Source of the DNA: Croceitalea marina
GTDB lineage: Bacteria; Bacteroidota; Bacteroidia; Flavobacteriales; Flavobacteriaceae
Assembly: GCF_042684265.1 (NCBI RefSeq)
Contig: NZ_JBHULB010000008.1
Span: forward strand, 362,868-426,867
DNA length: 64,000 nucleotides
Reading direction: 5' to 3'
Shown: piece after piece, positions 17,605-25,318 of the stretch
Layout of the letters: the number at the start of each line of letters is the position of its first letter
Numbering within the stretch: the first letter of the stretch is position 1
Notes under the pieces: generated by a model
What the model was told of the DNA's origin: nothing
Database searches by the model: none
Seen by the model: the letters and a program-made list of their open reading frames with translations, nothing else
Position numbers and translations under genes: made by a program

Positions 17605-18876
17605 ATGCATAAATTTTTGCTTCTGATAATTGTATCAATAGTGCTTTCGGCATGCACCGCTGCACGATTACCTCAGGTAAAAAGACAAATAACCGCAGAG
17701 CTAGAGCGTGAACAATATAGTGAGCAATTCACAGGTCTTTTGGTGATTGACCCCCAAACAAAGGACACTATTATCGCCAAAAATTCCGCTAAATATTTTA
17801 TACCCGCTAGTACCGTCAAACTTTTTACTTTATATGCGGCTAACAAGCTTTTAAGCGATAAAATACCAAGCCTAAATTATGTTGAAAGTAACGATTCGCT
17901 ATATATAAAAGGTACCGGTGACCCAACTTGGCTTCACCCTTATTTTAAGGATAGTACGGCACTATCCTTTTTAAAAAATACGCCAAAACCTGTAGTACTT
18001 TATCTAGATAATTTTGAAGATGGTCCGTTTGGACCTGGATGGGCCTGGGAAGATTATCAATACTATTTTTCCCCCGAGCTCGGGCCTATGCCTTTATATG
18101 GAAATGTAGTTACGATTTATGAGGGGGAGACCCTAGAAGTTTCTCCAAGTGATTTTGCCAAACATATAAAAAGAAGCAAACCAACAGCGCTTCGGGCATT
18201 GCATAGAAATGAATTTACCATACCAAAGTTTCTAAAAGACACCTTGCAAATACCTTTTATTACAAGCCCTGAACTAACGAAAAAATTCCTTCAAAAAAGT
18301 CTTAAAAGAGAAATCTATCTTTCAAAAAAAACTAGTAACGAACCTTATAAAGTGCTCTATGGTATTTCTACTGATTCACTCTTCAAGAGAATGTTATACG
18401 AGAGTGATAATTTCATAGCTGAGCAATTAATGCTCTTAGCCTCTTCTTCCCTATCCGATAGCCTAAGTTTTAAGAATACGAGAAATTTTATTCTAGACAA
18501 CCACCTTTCTAATTTGAGACAAGAACCCAGATGGGTAGATGGGTCGGGATTATCAAGATATAACTTATTTACACCAGAATCCATGGTCAGCGTATTGCAT
18601 AAACTTTATGCTGAAATAGACAGACAACGTTTGTTTGACTTGCTTCCCGCATGGAACAGTAATGGAACGGTTAAAAAACCGAATTCAACGACCGAGTATT
18701 TTATTTTTGCTAAATCGGGTTCTATGGGGAATACCTATAATTTAAGTGGATACTTAAAAACCAAATCTGGAAGGATTTTCATTTTCAGTTTTATGAACAA
18801 CCATTTTAGGATTCCTTCTAAAGAAGTACGTTTACAAATAGAAAAGACCCTCACTTCACTTCATGATGCCTATTGA
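17605..18876 (+). CDS. D-alanyl-D-alanine carboxypeptidase (PBP4 / S13-like) lipoprotein
   Basis: Start taken at 17605 (MHKFLLLIIVSIVLSAC, lipobox Cys), since the upstream extension to 17542 adds no sensible signal. All three penicillin-binding motifs are visible: SxxK in PASTVKLFTL, SxN in YESDNFIAEQ, and KSG in FAKSGSMGN replacing KTG, with WVDGSGLSRYN between. The length, 423 residues, fits the PBP4/DacB family, which trims peptidoglycan peptides in the periplasm. Its 3' end overlaps the convergent msrA gene by 26 bp. Confidence 0.88.
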   Translation: MHKFLLLIIVSIVLSACTAARLPQVKRQITAELEREQYSEQFTGLLVIDPQTKDTIIAKNSAKYFIPASTVKLFTLYAANKLLSDKIPSLNYVESNDSLYIKGTGDPTWLHPYFKDSTALSFLKNTPKPVVLYLDNFEDGPFGPGWAWEDYQYYFSPELGPMPLYGNVVTIYEGETLEVSPSDFAKHIKRSKPTALRALHRNEFTIPKFLKDTLQIPFITSPELTKKFLQKSLKREIYLSKKTSNEPYKVLYGISTDSLFKRMLYESDNFIAEQLMLLASSSLSDSLSFKNTRNFILDNHLSNLRQEPRWVDGSGLSRYNLFTPESMVSVLHKLYAEIDRQRLFDLLPAWNSNGTVKKPNSTTEYFIFAKSGSMGNTYNLSGYLKTKSGRIFIFSFMNNHFRIPSKEVRLQIEKTLTSLHDAY

Positions 18877-19372
18877 TTTTATTTTTATCTGCGTAGGAAG
18901 CAAACTTTGTAAGCAACACTTCTAGTTTTGGTGAAATATACGTCTCACAAAAAGGTTTTTCTGGGTTGGAATAAAAATAATCTTGAAACGCTTCTTGAGA
19001 GGGTTTAAAGGCTTTAAAATGACAAACTTTAGTAATTAGATTTTGGCCAAAATCAGACTGCAGTTCCTTCAAATATGATTCTGCATAACCGAACATGCCA
19101 TCATTAAAAGTATAAATAGCGGAACGATATTTTCTTCGCATAGCATGGGCAGAGGTACTATTGTGTGTACGTAAATGAACTTCAATAAGAACTTTTAAGG
19201 GTATTTCTTCGGCATTATAGCTTACGATTACGGCTTCTGAAAAAGAACTATTCTCATCTTGCCCTGCTATAAAACCTTGTTCTACCTTATGCACCCCTTT
19301 CAGCGATTGAAAAACGGCTTCTGTGCACCAATGACAGCCACCACCAAAACCTATTTTAGTTATTCTTCGCAC
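18851..19372 (-). CDS. msrA: Peptide-methionine (S)-S-oxide reductase
   Basis: A 173-residue MsrA. The catalytic Cys is in GFGGGCHWCTEAVF (C13; the usual GCFWC is here GCHWC), followed by GVHKVEQGFIAG and EVHLRTHNSTSAHAM. It repairs oxidised methionine, relying on a thioredoxin-type electron donor; trxB lies 10 kb away. The gene overlaps the 3' end of the PBP4-like gene by 26 bp (convergent). The Nudix gene ends 21 bp upstream on the same strand. Confidence 0.88.
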   Translation of the reverse strand: MRRITKIGFGGGCHWCTEAVFQSLKGVHKVEQGFIAGQDENSSFSEAVIVSYNAEEIPLKVLIEVHLRTHNSTSAHAMRRKYRSAIYTFNDGMFGYAESYLKELQSDFGQNLITKVCHFKAFKPSQEAFQDYFYSNPEKPFCETYISPKLEVLLTKFASYADKNKINRHHEVK

Positions 19373-19393
19373 TTTTATATAGTCGTAAAAAAC

Positions 19394-19978
19394 TCACCCA
19401 AATAACGAATTGATTTGCGCATATTGCAACAGGAGTATTGTTTTCGCATCACAAATCTCACCAGATTTTATCATTTCGAGCGTCTTGGTAAATGGCAATT
19501 CTAGAACCTCGATATTCTCCGTTTCATCCTCAGCACCACCACCCTCACTAATTTTCATTTTTGCTTCGTAGGCACCAATGAATAAATATAAAATCTCAGT
19601 TACTGAACCTGGCGACATATACGTTTCAAAAACGCGCTGGACATTGTCAATTTTATAGCCCGTTTCCTCTTCGGTTTCTTTTCTGATACAATCCTCAGGA
19701 TTATCACCATCTAACAGACCTGCACAAACTTCTATCATCATTCCATCTTCATTACCATTAACATAGGTTGGCATTCTAAACTGTTTGGTCAATACAACCG
19801 TTCCTTTATGTGTATTGTACAATAAAATACCGGCACCATTACCGCGGTCATAAGCTTCACGATGTTGAGTCTCCCAGCTACCATCGTTTTTTTGGTAATC
19901 AAAAGTGAACTTATTTAACGTATACCAGTTATCTGACAACAACTTTTTTTTAATATTCTTTATCTTCTCGTTTTTCAA
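19394..19978 (-). CDS. nudK: Nudix hydrolase, GDP-mannose pyrophosphatase NudK-like
   Basis: A 194-residue Nudix protein. The Nudix box is complete: GLLDGDNPEDCIRKETEEET + GY (G-x5-E-x7-RETEEEtG), giving the Mg-binding Glu residues. Further features are TVVLTKQFRMPTYVNGN upstream and YMSPGSVTEILYLFIGAY downstream, the arrangement seen in NudK/ADP-ribose pyrophosphatases, which cleave sugar nucleotides. Substrate choice between GDP-mannose and ADP-ribose is inferred from overall resemblance. Confidence 0.85.
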   Translation of the reverse strand: MKNEKIKNIKKKLLSDNWYTLNKFTFDYQKNDGSWETQHREAYDRGNGAGILLYNTHKGTVVLTKQFRMPTYVNGNEDGMMIEVCAGLLDGDNPEDCIRKETEEETGYKIDNVQRVFETYMSPGSVTEILYLFIGAYEAKMKISEGGGAEDETENIEVLELPFTKTLEMIKSGEICDAKTILLLQYAQINSLFG

Positions 19979-19995
19979 ATATCTTTTTTTATCTG

Positions 19996-20649
19996 TTATA
20001 CCGTTACGGCTTTATTCAAATACCTGCGAAATGGAAGCATCTCTTTGTACACCCCAACTACCATTTCTTCAAAATCATCTTTTAGTACTTCGTTTGTGGA
20101 AAACTCCATGGCCACGGCGAAGGTTTTGTTCCGCAATAAATCTATATGCGGATGATCATTGAAAAACCCTTTAGGCGAATTCGTCAATTTTACATCGTCG
20201 TACAGTCCACCAAAAATCTGCTTAAACGATTTTTTCTTTAAAATCTTTTTTAGCTCTTCGCCGTCATAGTCGATTGCCTCACGAATACTTTTTAGCCTCT
20301 TTGGGTCAGGGCGCCATAAACCTCCAGCGAACATGGAACGTTCAATGCCAATTTCAATATAAAAGTCTCCTGTATTGGGGCGTTTATCCAATCCTGCTCC
20401 AAAATGGTCTTTATAAATTGGTTTATTGGGGTGAAACATTAAGTTGTTATTGATGCGATTAATGCCTTTTTTACCCGGGGTGTCATAATATTCGTCATCA
20501 ATGGCGGCAAGCTTGGTATTCATCATATCTAACCACTTGATAAAATCATTACGCACCTCTTTGTACCATTTGCGATTGGCATCCATCCACTCTTTTGAAT
20601 TATTTTTTTGAAGCGCTTTTAGAAAATTGATCTGGTTTTTAAAATCCAT
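19996..20649 (-). CDS. DUF2461 protein
   Basis: A 217-residue DUF2461 family protein: begins MDFKNQINFLKALQKNNSKE with the family's NNNREWF-like start, then GINRINNNLMFHPNKPIYKD, FYIEIGIERSMFAGGLWRPD and RNKTFAVAMEFS. These are cytosolic proteins of unknown biochemical role. It sits 17 bp upstream of the Nudix gene on the same strand, so the two are probably co-transcribed, and is separated from the AIM24-like gene by a terminator. Confidence 0.9.
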   Translation of the reverse strand: MDFKNQINFLKALQKNNSKEWMDANRKWYKEVRNDFIKWLDMMNTKLAAIDDEYYDTPGKKGINRINNNLMFHPNKPIYKDHFGAGLDKRPNTGDFYIEIGIERSMFAGGLWRPDPKRLKSIREAIDYDGEELKKILKKKSFKQIFGGLYDDVKLTNSPKGFFNDHPHIDLLRNKTFAVAMEFSTNEVLKDDFEEMVVGVYKEMLPFRRYLNKAVTV

Positions 20650-20669
20650 AAAACGAACATAATAAAAAA

Positions 20670-20695
20670 CACCCCTAAAGTTTCTTTTAGGGGTG
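20670..20695 (-). terminator. Intrinsic terminator of the AIM24-like gene
   Basis: CACCCCTAAAG / TTTTAGGGGTG stem with short loop; runs of T on the minus strand follow. It separates the AIM24-like gene (stop at 20726) from the DUF2461 gene. Confidence 0.8.
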
Positions 20696-20725
20696 AAAAA
20701 TCCTCCAATTTTTAACTAACTATTT

Positions 20726-21523
20726 TTAAAATCCACGGTCGCCCATTGCAATATCTCCTAAAGTGCCCAAAATACTTCCCTCGCCTTTGTCCTTACCTCC
20801 TCTAGGTATAGCCGCTAAAACACGACCAGCCAATCTACTAAATGGTAAAGACTGTACGTATACTGTACCCGGACCTTTAAGGGTAGCAAAGAATAATCCT
20901 TCACCGCCAAAAACGGTATTTTTAATTCCACCTACAAATTCTATATCATAGTCAACAGTATGGGAAAAACCAACAATACAACCAGTATCCACTTTTAATA
21001 CTTCACCAGCAGCCAATTCTTTTTTTGCCATGGTACCACCGGCATGTACAAAAGCCATACCATCACCTTCCAATTTTTGCATGATAAAACCTTCACCACC
21101 GAATAGGCCACGTCCAAGACGTTTTGAAAATTCGATACCAACGGAAACACCCTTAGCCGCACATAAAAAGGCATCTTTCTGACAAATAAATTTTCCTCCT
21201 TTTTCTGATAAATCTATGGGTAGAATTTTACCAGGGTATGGGGAAGCAAAACTTACTTTCTTTTTACCCTGCCCTATATTTAGAAAGGCCGTCATAAAAA
21301 GGCTTTCACCGGTTAGCATTCGTTTACCTGCGGAGAATATTTTACCCAAAACACCTTTATCTTGATTAGAACCATCGCCAAAAATGGTATCCATTTTAAT
21401 ATCGGTATCCATCATCATAAAGCTACCGGCTTCTGCTACAACTGCTTCTTGTGGGTCTAACTCTAGCTCTACATATTGCATTTCTTCTCCAAAAATCTCG
21501 TAATCTATTTCATGTGCGTTCAT
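20726..21523 (-). CDS. AIM24 / TIGR00266-family protein
   Basis: A 265-residue member of the AIM24 family (TIGR00266). It has the family's Gly-rich beta-helix-like repeats: GSFMMMDTDIKMDT, LTGESLFMTAFLN, CAAKGVSVGIEFSKRLGRG and GGEGFIMQKLEGDGMAFVHA, with the Gly-rich C-terminus ending LGDIAMGDRGF. Function unknown in bacteria; no signal peptide. The gene stands alone, divergent from the Sel1 gene. Confidence 0.92.
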   Translation of the reverse strand: MNAHEIDYEIFGEEMQYVELELDPQEAVVAEAGSFMMMDTDIKMDTIFGDGSNQDKGVLGKIFSAGKRMLTGESLFMTAFLNIGQGKKKVSFASPYPGKILPIDLSEKGGKFICQKDAFLCAAKGVSVGIEFSKRLGRGLFGGEGFIMQKLEGDGMAFVHAGGTMAKKELAAGEVLKVDTGCIVGFSHTVDYDIEFVGGIKNTVFGGEGLFFATLKGPGTVYVQSLPFSRLAGRVLAAIPRGGKDKGEGSILGTLGDIAMGDRGF

Positions 21524-21711
21524 GTTTCTCTTTTTTTGTTGATAATTGTTAGTTGTGTTCTTCCCTATTTTGTTACAACGCTTATAATTCTACCGAATAT
21601 AAGACGTCTATTTTAAAGTAAATTTGCATATAATATGTGGTATGTCAACTTATTGTAGAGCAAGATGAAATCATCATTTATTTATGAGTAAGTCACAAAA
21701 ATAGTAAGGTT

Positions 21712-23160
21712 ATGAAATTAAAACTTATACCATCTCGCAGCCAATTTGAAGATTGGTCTATGCCGAGCAAAGTTGGTTATATTGCATTTTGGTTAACTGT
21801 ATTAGGTATTTTGCTAACTATTATATTCCATATAACTGCTCCCGATTACTCTAAACCTATGTCAGAATTAATTGAAAACAACAGAGTTCTGGAAACCAAA
21901 AATTCTAAATTACTTCAACAAGAGGTAGAATGTAGATTGAGATATGAACAATTAGAAAAAACTATAGAATGTAGAAATAGTTTTGATGTAACCAATGATG
22001 AAATAAAGAGATTAGCAAGAAAATTGGAAAATGCATCTAAAAACCTTTTGGTTAAGGGAAACTCCAAATTTCTATTAGGAAAGTATGACGAAGCAAAGGA
22101 ATGGTGGACTGAGGCTGCTAATCAAGGTAATAAATATGCACAATTCAATTTAGGACTATTATACGATTATGGTTTAGGATTTGAAAAGAATGATAGTTCA
22201 GCTTTCCACTGGTATCAAAAAGCTGCTAAACAAGGATATTCTAACGCACAAAATAGTTTAGGGATTAGTTACCTTGAAGGTATAGGTGTTTCTCAGAACT
22301 ACAACATGGCTTTCCATTGGCTAGAAAAAGCTGCTAAACAGGAAAATGCAAAGGCACAGAACAATTTAGGTATTCTGTACTTTGATGGCAAAGGCGTTAA
22401 ACAGGACTACAATAAGGCTTTTCACTGGTTTCTAAAAGCTGCAGAACAAGGGTATGTTAACGCCCAAAATAGTTTAGGGATTAGTTACCTTGAAGGTACA
22501 GGTATTTCGCAGAACTACAACATGGCTTTTCACTGGCTAGAAAAAGCTGCTAAACTAGGATATGCGAAAGCACAAAACAATTTAGGACTTATGTATTTTA
22601 ACGGTAAAGGTGTTAAACAGGACTACTATAGGGCTTTTCACTGGTATCAAAAAGCTGCTAAACAAGGACATCTTGACGCACAATACAATGTAGGACTTAT
22701 GTATTTTCAGGGTAAAGGTGTCAAACAGGACTACGATATGGCTTTTCATTGGCTGGAAAAATCTGCAAAACAAGGATTTAGAGAAGCACAATACAACGTT
22801 GGACTTATGTATTATTACGGCAAAGGCACTGAACAGGACAATGGAATGGCTGTCTATTGGTTTCAAAAAGCTGCAGAACAAGGATTTGCAAACGCGCAAA
22901 ACAATTTTGGAGCCATGTACTTTGAGGGTACTGGCGTTGAACAGGACTATGAAAAGGCTATCCACTGGTTTCTAAAAGCTGCAGAACAAGGGTACGTTAA
23001 CGCGCAATACCATTTAGGACTAGTTTATTATAAAAGTAAAGGAGTAGAACAGGATTATGACATAGCCTCCAAGTGGTTTCGAAAAGCTGCAGAACAAGGA
23101 GATATAAAATCAATTAATTATTTAAGAGAGATAGAATCAAAAAGAAAACTAAAGAAATAA
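21712..23160 (+). CDS. Membrane-anchored Sel1-repeat protein
   Basis: A 482-residue protein with one membrane helix (about 22-45), a coiled-coil stretch (about 55-105), a TPR-like helix pair and then nine consecutive 36-residue Sel1 repeats from about residue 140 to 470 (pattern NAQxxLGxxYxxGxGVxQDYxxAFHWxxKAAxQGxx). The topology puts either the tail or the repeats in the periplasm. Sel1 repeats are protein-binding scaffolds, sometimes in envelope stress or secretion. Repeats 2-3 and 4-5 are nearly the same 72-residue pair, a recent internal duplication. Confidence 0.88.
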   Translation: MKLKLIPSRSQFEDWSMPSKVGYIAFWLTVLGILLTIIFHITAPDYSKPMSELIENNRVLETKNSKLLQQEVECRLRYEQLEKTIECRNSFDVTNDEIKRLARKLENASKNLLVKGNSKFLLGKYDEAKEWWTEAANQGNKYAQFNLGLLYDYGLGFEKNDSSAFHWYQKAAKQGYSNAQNSLGISYLEGIGVSQNYNMAFHWLEKAAKQENAKAQNNLGILYFDGKGVKQDYNKAFHWFLKAAEQGYVNAQNSLGISYLEGTGISQNYNMAFHWLEKAAKLGYAKAQNNLGLMYFNGKGVKQDYYRAFHWYQKAAKQGHLDAQYNVGLMYFQGKGVKQDYDMAFHWLEKSAKQGFREAQYNVGLMYYYGKGTEQDNGMAVYWFQKAAEQGFANAQNNFGAMYFEGTGVEQDYEKAIHWFLKAAEQGYVNAQYHLGLVYYKSKGVEQDYDIASKWFRKAAEQGDIKSINYLREIESKRKLKK

Positions 23161-23226
23161 AGCAAGAATAAAAATAAATAAAATTAGTTGTGGAAATTAT
23201 GTTATGTTCCGCCATATAGCAAATAC

Positions 23227-23252
23227 AAAAGCAGCCCCATAGGCTGCTTTTT
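23227..23252. terminator. Bidirectional terminator between Sel1 and YegP-like genes
   Basis: AAAAGCAGCC / GGCTGCTTTTT inverted repeat with CCATA loop, with T-runs on both strands, between two convergent genes. Confidence 0.75.
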
Positions 23253-23275
23253 CTATTCTATCGCTGTTAAGATGA

Positions 23276-23605
23276 CTAAGAATTATCATCCACATCAGCA
23301 TCTGGTGCATTTTTCTTTACAGATGCGATTCCATTTTCCATAGCATCATTAGAAGAATACATTTCGCTTTTACCAATTATTTGTCCGTTAGTAGAAGTTA
23401 ATGTAAAGAAAGGACTGCCATCTTTAGCTACTTTGCGGTCAAAACGAGCATCATCTTGAGAATTTTTCTTAACAGACTCAATACCGTTCTTACATCCGTC
23501 TTTACTTTCATATGACTGGCTTGTTAATATCACCTGCCCGTTACCTGCTTTTAGGTTGAACATTGTTTTACCTGAACTACCAGTTTTAATTTCGAATTTT
23601 CCCAT
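23276..23605 (-). CDS. YegP-like protein (two DUF1508 repeats)
   Basis: A 109-residue protein made of two DUF1508 modules: MGKFEIKTGSSGKTMFNLKA with QVILTSQSYESKDGCKNGI, then FFTLTSTNGQIIGKSEMYSS with MENGIASVKKNAPDA. The family (E. coli YegP) is a small cytosolic protein of unknown function, often stress linked. It is transcribed alone towards a shared terminator. Confidence 0.92.
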   Translation of the reverse strand: MGKFEIKTGSSGKTMFNLKAGNGQVILTSQSYESKDGCKNGIESVKKNSQDDARFDRKVAKDGSPFFTLTSTNGQIIGKSEMYSSNDAMENGIASVKKNAPDADVDDNS

Positions 23606-23679
23606 GTTATATTTTCAATTTATTGTTACAATTGATTTTGAAATTACTAAAAAGATTGTGAATTGCCCAAAAATTCTGG

Positions 23680-24135
23680 CTAACTCTTTAGCCTAACCGT
23701 CCATTCAAAGTTGAACGTGCTTACCACAATTCCCTCTTTATTTACTCCTACAGCCTTCATCCAAATGGTTTGTCCATCTCCAGTTGCGATTGTTCTTTCT
23801 AAGGCCTGGGCTATTAAATGACCATCTTCACAAGTAAATGTAATCTTACCGGTTGCTTTCTTTGAAAAGTTCGCATTATTATTTTGAACGAGCATTGATA
23901 TTTTTTTTCCCGTATTCCTAATTTGAGTGCTTACCATGGCACCTGTGGTCAGTTCTGCAGCCATGCCTTGTACGGCCCAAAACATCGACTTAAAAGGGTT
24001 TTGGTTGAACCATCTATGGGTAACTGTTGCTACGGCTTTCTTTTCATCTAAATATTTTAAACGTACACCACACCACCACGCAGATGGTAATTTAAAAAAC
24101 ACAAACGTATTGATTTTACTAGAGTTAACAGCCAT
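23680..24135 (-). CDS. DUF4442 hotdog-fold protein
   Basis: A 151-residue protein matching DUF4442, a thioesterase-like hotdog fold: FKLPSAWWCGVRLKYLDEKK, then THRWFNQNPFKSMFWAVQGM and AAELTTGAMVSTQIR. Hotdog proteins usually bind acyl-CoA; no catalytic residue can be named here. It is divergent from the DUF4870 operon, and the promoter region at 24.2 kb lies between them. Confidence 0.88.
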   Translation of the reverse strand: MAVNSSKINTFVFFKLPSAWWCGVRLKYLDEKKAVATVTHRWFNQNPFKSMFWAVQGMAAELTTGAMVSTQIRNTGKKISMLVQNNNANFSKKATGKITFTCEDGHLIAQALERTIATGDGQTIWMKAVGVNKEGIVVSTFNFEWTVRLKS

Positions 24136-24209
24136 ATTCAGTTTATAAGTTCTTCAAAAATACTCAAAATATATAGTATTTAAATATGTTAAATAAATGT
24201 TAATATTAA

Positions 24210-24230
24210 GTACTATGTGTTGCATAGTAC
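24210..24230. promoter_or_regulatory. Palindromic operator candidate for PadR
   Basis: GTACTATG-TGTTG-CATAGTAC, a perfect 8-bp inverted repeat with a 5-nt centre. It overlaps the TTG of the promoter for the DUF4870/PadR/PspC operon and fills part of its spacer. PadR proteins bind ATG-rich palindromes, so autoregulation by the PadR encoded downstream is inferred. Confidence 0.55.
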
Positions 24231-24251
24231 CATCTTTTGGATATATATTTG
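24220..24251 (+). promoter_or_regulatory. Promoter of the PadR/PspC operon
   Basis: TTG (24220-24222), 21 bp, TATATTTG (24244-24251), matching the flavobacterial TTG...TAnnTTTG consensus; the first gene starts 85 bp downstream. Confidence 0.55.
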
Positions 24252-24335
24252 CATGGTAAGCTATTAGGTTAGCTATTCAATCAACACAAATCATCAATCA
24301 ATCCTGAGCGGCGTAACAGGGTAAAAAAACGAATC

Positions 24336-24818
24336 ATGACCGAATCATTAACCAAACACGAGCGAAATTTATCTGCCATCATACACGCATCTACTTTTTC
24401 GAAGTATTTTGTTCCTTTTGGCAATTTTATCTTTCCGCTTATTTTATGGACAGCAAATAAAAAAGAATACAGTTTTGTAGATTATAATGGAAAACAGGCT
24501 TTAAACTTTCAGATAAGCATGTTACTTTATTCTGTCGTGGCAGGTTTAATAAGCATTCCATTTTTTGTTGGATTCTTGCCCGATTTGTTCGATGGAAACT
24601 TTTTTAGCTTGAATAGACTAAATAACCTAAATAATCTAGACATTCATATTAGTAGTGACGATTTCCGGTTTGGTCGTTGGTTATGGCCCGCCGGTATTAC
24701 TGGGGTGCTACAAGCCGGACTCGTCATTGTGAATGTCGTTTACACCATTTTAGCCACCATAAGAACCAATGAAGGTCAAACTTTTAAATACCCGTTCACT
24801 ATAAAATTTATTAAATAA
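24336..24818 (+). CDS. DUF4870 membrane protein
   Basis: A 160-residue protein of the DUF4870 type: an N-terminal helix (LSAIIHASTFSKYFVPFGNF), IFPLILWTANKKEYSFVDYN and GKQALNFQISMLLYSVVAGL, and a last membrane segment with QAGLVIVNVVYTILATIRTN + EG. Four membrane spans are likely. It heads the PadR/PspC/DUF2807 operon, a combination frequent in Bacteroidota, suggesting a role in envelope homeostasis. A 155-bp structured gap precedes padR. Confidence 0.88.
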   Translation: MTESLTKHERNLSAIIHASTFSKYFVPFGNFIFPLILWTANKKEYSFVDYNGKQALNFQISMLLYSVVAGLISIPFFVGFLPDLFDGNFFSLNRLNNLNNLDIHISSDDFRFGRWLWPAGITGVLQAGLVIVNVVYTILATIRTNEGQTFKYPFTIKFIK

Positions 24819-24876
24819 AAAAAGGAGTTTAATCATCAATCAAAAAACGAAAACATCAATCAACCAAAAAACGTTT

Positions 24877-24952
24877 CCGTGTCCGCTGCTCATCACAGCG
24901 GATAGGCACGGAGGCAAAACGAACAGTTAATCAGACACCGAACCGGGTTCGG
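24877..24952 (+). other. Structured intercistronic leader before padR
   Basis: Two stem-loops lie between the DUF4870 and padR genes. The first is CCGTG-t-CCGCTG / CAGCGG-atagg-CACGG (24877-24911). The second is the near-perfect CCGAACC-G-GGTTCGG (24938-24952), ending 22 bp before the padR ATG. Neither has a T-run, so they look like mRNA processing, stability or translational control elements rather than terminators. Confidence 0.4.
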
Positions 24953-24973
24953 CAAAATTAGACCCACAAAATT

Positions 24974-25318
24974 ATGAACATAGAAAACACAAAAGCACAA
25001 ATGCGCAAAGGGGTTCTAGAGTATTGCATTTTGTCCATTTTAAAAGATAAGGATAAATATGCATCAGAAATTCTAGGAGCCTTAAAAGACGCTAAGATGC
25101 TCGTAGTAGAGGGCACTATCTACCCTTTGCTTACAAGGCTCAAAAATGCAGGTTTGCTCAACTATCGTTGGGAAGAATCTACCTCAGGGCCACCACGAAA
25201 ATATTATGCACTCACCGAAACGGGCCAGTTATTTCTTAACGAACTTAACGGCACGTGGGATGAACTTAGAAACGCAGTGAACTTAGTAACCAACACAAAA
25301 CAATCAGCAACAAAATGA
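24974..25318 (+). CDS. PadR-family transcriptional regulator
   Basis: A 114-residue PadR winged-helix protein: KAQMRKGVLEYCILSILKDK, EILGALKDAKMLVVEGTIYP, LLTRLKNAGLLNYRWEESTS, and GPPRKYYALTETG, the family signature of the wing. It is expected to repress its own operon and to respond to an envelope or small-molecule cue. Its TGA overlaps the ATG of the PspC gene (ATGA), so the two are translationally coupled. The palindrome at 24210-24230 is the candidate operator. Confidence 0.93.
   Translation: MNIENTKAQMRKGVLEYCILSILKDKDKYASEILGALKDAKMLVVEGTIYPLLTRLKNAGLLNYRWEESTSGPPRKYYALTETGQLFLNELNGTWDELRNAVNLVTNTKQSATK

Noticed and set aside
24938..24952. GGTTCG palindrome as a tRNA T-arm
   Set aside because: No acceptor stem or anticodon arm around it; it is a simple hairpin.
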